Of a stretch of DNA of 14,816 nucleotides, positions 12,196 to 14,816 are shown piece by piece. Both the position numbers and the translations under genes were made by a program. Each line of letters starts with the position of its first letter. The stretch's first letter is position 1. The DNA comes from Planctomycetes bacterium RIFOXYC2_FULL_41_27. GTDB lineage: Bacteria > Planctomycetota > Brocadiia > Brocadiales > Brocadiaceae. The notes under the pieces are model-generated. The model saw nothing but the letters and a program-made list of their open reading frames with translations. It did not search any database and was not told the origin of the DNA. The stretch spans positions 1 to 14,816 of the forward strand of contig MHZD01000056.1 in assembly GCA_001828645.1 (NCBI GenBank), in the 5' to 3' direction.

Positions 12196-14816
12196 GTGAG
12201 CTTCCTAACTAAAATATTTGGAACATCAAATGAGAGGATACTGAAAAGTATAAAACCTCTCGTAGAACAGATTAATGCCCTTGAACCAAAGATGATGGCT
12301 TTGACTGATGCCGAACTCCGTCAAAAAACAGATGAATTTAAAGAAAGGTTATCCAGGGGGGAAACTCTGTATGATATCCTGCCAGAGGCATTTGCTGCCG
12401 TAAGGGAGGCGAGCCGGAGGGTACTTATCGCCCCCAATCCCGACAGTCCCAATCGTACCATGAGGCACTTTGATGTCCAGCTAATTGGCGGTGTTGTTTT
12501 GCATCAGGGAAAGATTGCTGAAATGGCAACTGGTGAAGGGAAAACCCTGGTCGCTACGTTACCCGCCTACCTGAACGCACTGACAGGAAATGGTGTCCAT
12601 ATTGTTACGGTTAATGATTATCTGGCAAAACGTGACAGAGACTGGATGTCTCCAGTATATGAATTTTTAGGAATGAAAGCCGGCGCTATTCAATCACATC
12701 AGGAATACGAAGAGAAAAAGGCCGCTTATTTGTGCGATATTACGTACGGGACAAATAATGAATTCGGCTTTGATTATCTTCGTGACAATATGAGGATCAG
12801 GTCTGAAGAACAAGTTCAGATTAGCCGTGGTCTGAATTATGCCATTGTCGATGAGGTGGATAGTATATTGATTGATGAGGCGCGTACTCCTTTAATTATT
12901 TCTGGTTCTGCAGAAGAGTCTACAGAAAAATATTATATAGCAGATAGGATTGCCAGACGTATGAAAGTTGGGAAACATTTCGAAATAAAAGAAAAAGAGC
13001 GTATGGTGCATCTGAATGAGGAAGGTATTGAAGAGGTTGAAAAACAGCTAAATGTAGACAGCCTTTATACAGGTACGAATATGGAGTGGCCTCACTATAT
13101 AGAACAGTCCCTTCGCGCCCATCATATGTTTAAAAACGATAGGGACTACATCGTCAAAAACGGTGAGGTTATCATCGTGGATGAATTTACAGGACGCTTG
13201 ATGGAAGGTCGCGTATGGAGCGATGGCTTGCATCAGGCCATACAGGCGAAGGAGCATCAGCGCATTAAGGAAGAAAACCAGACCCTTGCCACGATTACCC
13301 TCCAGAATTTTTATAGATTGTATAAAAAGCTTGCGGGGATGACAGGCACTGCGATGACAGAGGCGGCAGAATTTGACAAGATATACAAACTGGAAGTCGT
13401 TACGATACCTACAAACAAACCCATGTATCGTACAAACCATCCGGATCGTGTTTATCGAACCGAAAAAGAGAAGTTTGATGCCATTATAAAAGAAATTGTG
13501 GAAGTCCACAAACAGGGGAGGCCCACGCTGGTTGGAACAGTTTCTATTGAAAAATCTGAAGTGCTGAGTGAAAAACTCATGAGAGAGGGTATTGAACATG
13601 AGGTGTTAAACGCCAAGCAACATGAACGAGAGGCGCATATCGTTGCAGAGGCAGGACAGCGTGGAAATGTCACGATTGCAACGAACATGGCCGGCCGTGG
13701 TACGGACATTGTTTTAGGCGAAGGCGTTGCTGCCCTCGGAGGTCTTCACATTATAGGCACCGAAAGGCACGAGGCCAGGCGTATTGATAATCAGCTTCGT
13801 GGGCGTGCCGGTCGCCAAGGAGATCCAGGTTCGTCCCGTTTTTATGTGTCGCTTCAGGATGATTTAATGCGTATCTTCGCCTCTGAGCGTGTGAGTTCCC
13901 TCTTGAAAACCTTCGGGATGGAAGAGGGTATGGCAATCGAGCACTCGATGGTTTCAAAATCTATCGAAAGGGCGCAGAAAAAGGTCGAAGAACACAATTT
14001 CGAAATACGGAAACACCTGCTCGAATATGACGAGGTCATGGATCAACAGCGAAAGACAATTTATACACTGAGACAGGATGTGCTTGAAGGGAAGAACCTT
14101 CATGACTACGTTTTCCGGATGATGGAGGACAGTATCAGTGAGATGGTGTTTTTTGCTTATGACACGAAGAACGTTACTGACGAAGAAAATCCATTTGACC
14201 TCGCAGCCTGGTTTAAGCAGAAATTCGATTTGGCGGTTGATTTGAATGAGGTTGAGGAGAAAACTCGTGGGAATGTAGAGGAATATTTGCTAAAGAAAGC
14301 CGTGGAGGCCTATGAAATAAAGGAAACTACCCTTGGCAAAGAACAAATGGAAAAGATTGCCCAAATCCTCTTGATGGAAAAGATTGACACAAAATGGAAA
14401 GACCACCTCTATGCCATGGATCACCTGCGATCAGGTATCGGTCTCCGCGGATATGCCCAGGTAGACCCAAAGATTGAATATAAAAGAGAAGCATTAGGTA
14501 TGTTTGAAACCATGAATTTGGCTATTAGAGATGAGGTAACCGATCTCATATTTAAATTACAACTGGGAAAAGAGGCAGAGAGGAAAGATATATGGCATCC
14601 AGACCACTATGTTCACCAGGAAGTTTCGGGATTGGAGGAGAGGATGCAGGAATCTCCAGTCGCCGCTGCCAGCGCTCTTCAGAGTGCGGGTAAGGACACA
14701 GAAGAGCAGGCTGAGCAGAAACTAGCGCCTATTAAAGTTGGGATCAAGATAGGAAGAAATCAACCTTGCACATGCGGTAGTGGTAAAAAATTCAAACAGT
14801 GTTGTGGCAGGTTGAG
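12196..14816 (+). CDS. secA: Preprotein translocase ATPase SecA, 3' end cut by the window
   Basis: SecA is the cytoplasmic ATPase that drives unfolded preproteins through SecYEG. The 873 codons present include the Walker A motif MATGEGKT (residues 110-117), the DEVD box of NBD1 (219-222), TNMAGRGTD (496-504) and the helicase motif GTERHEARRIDNQLRGRAGR (521-540) of NBD2. The C-terminal zinc-binding CXCX8CC motif follows (Cys858, 860, 869, 870). The window ends within a few residues of the expected C-terminus, so the gene is nearly complete, with no internal frameshift seen. The start is GTG: an in-frame TAA ends 3 bases upstream, no ATG occurs before codon 34, and the reading SFLTKIFGTSNERILK matches the family N-terminus. 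No Shine-Dalgarno sequence precedes it. It would export the haem-free apo-cytochromes and the porin encoded nearby. Confidence 0.97.
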   Translation, partial: MSFLTKIFGTSNERILKSIKPLVEQINALEPKMMALTDAELRQKTDEFKERLSRGETLYDILPEAFAAVREASRRVLIAPNPDSPNRTMRHFDVQLIGGVVLHQGKIAEMATGEGKTLVATLPAYLNALTGNGVHIVTVNDYLAKRDRDWMSPVYEFLGMKAGAIQSHQEYEEKKAAYLCDITYGTNNEFGFDYLRDNMRIRSEEQVQISRGLNYAIVDEVDSILIDEARTPLIISGSAEESTEKYYIADRIARRMKVGKHFEIKEKERMVHLNEEGIEEVEKQLNVDSLYTGTNMEWPHYIEQSLRAHHMFKNDRDYIVKNGEVIIVDEFTGRLMEGRVWSDGLHQAIQAKEHQRIKEENQTLATITLQNFYRLYKKLAGMTGTAMTEAAEFDKIYKLEVVTIPTNKPMYRTNHPDRVYRTEKEKFDAIIKEIVEVHKQGRPTLVGTVSIEKSEVLSEKLMREGIEHEVLNAKQHEREAHIVAEAGQRGNVTIATNMAGRGTDIVLGEGVAALGGLHIIGTERHEARRIDNQLRGRAGRQGDPGSSRFYVSLQDDLMRIFASERVSSLLKTFGMEEGMAIEHSMVSKSIERAQKKVEEHNFEIRKHLLEYDEVMDQQRKTIYTLRQDVLEGKNLHDYVFRMMEDSISEMVFFAYDTKNVTDEENPFDLAAWFKQKFDLAVDLNEVEEKTRGNVEEYLLKKAVEAYEIKETTLGKEQMEKIAQILLMEKIDTKWKDHLYAMDHLRSGIGLRGYAQVDPKIEYKREALGMFETMNLAIRDEVTDLIFKLQLGKEAERKDIWHPDHYVHQEVSGLEERMQESPVAAASALQSAGKDTEEQAEQKLAPIKVGIKIGRNQPCTCGSGKKFKQCCGRL

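Overview
The window looks like part of a planctomycete genome of the anammox type (Brocadiales, the Kuenenia/Brocadia/Jettenia group). This is inferred from gene content only. A membrane-linked multihaem cytochrome c operon, a bacterial formate--tetrahydrofolate ligase (a Wood-Ljungdahl pathway enzyme), a BBP2-type porin, a GT-C/TPR membrane protein and SecA occur together in low-GC DNA that is rich in small palindromic repeats. No marker gene fixes the species. Layout: positions 1-370 hold the 3' end of an IS200/REP-associated tyrosine transposase followed by a cluster of REP-like palindromes in two opposed orientations. Positions 369-5038 (+) form a tight, overlapping four-gene operon: a stand-alone protein resembling cytochrome b6f subunit IV, a pentahaem lipoprotein of cytochrome c554 type, an 855-residue membrane-anchored cytochrome with 17 potential haem sites, and an alpha/beta hydrolase. 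A tRNA with anticodon CAT follows at 5086-5159 with its own clear promoter. A GT-C-like membrane protein with eight TPRs lies on the minus strand (5247-7415). A gene-free, repeat-rich stretch (7416-8046) carries the terminator of the minus-strand porin gene (8047-9276). A 677-bp divergent spacer separates the porin from fhs (9954-11717, +), which ends in a strong intrinsic terminator. secA starts with GTG at 12196 and runs off the window just after its C-terminal zinc motif. Working model: the first three genes look like a quinone- or membrane-coupled electron-transfer module. The b6f-subunit-IV-like protein sits in the membrane, and the two cytochromes are anchored on its outer (P) side by a lipid and by an N-terminal helix. 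The haem-bearing half of cytochrome b is not in the window; upstream there is only mobile DNA. The most striking feature is inside the 17-haem cytochrome gene. Two copies of a miniature inverted-repeat element (103 and 127 bp, 11-bp terminal inverted repeats of form GTAnCAGTTCA) each sit between perfect 8-bp target duplications. Both add a whole number of codons (37 and 45), and both are read in the only forward frame of the element that has no stop. A third, different palindromic cluster also sits in frame in the same gene. The gene therefore appears to have been enlarged by translated mobile elements, comparable in concept to Rickettsia palindromic elements.
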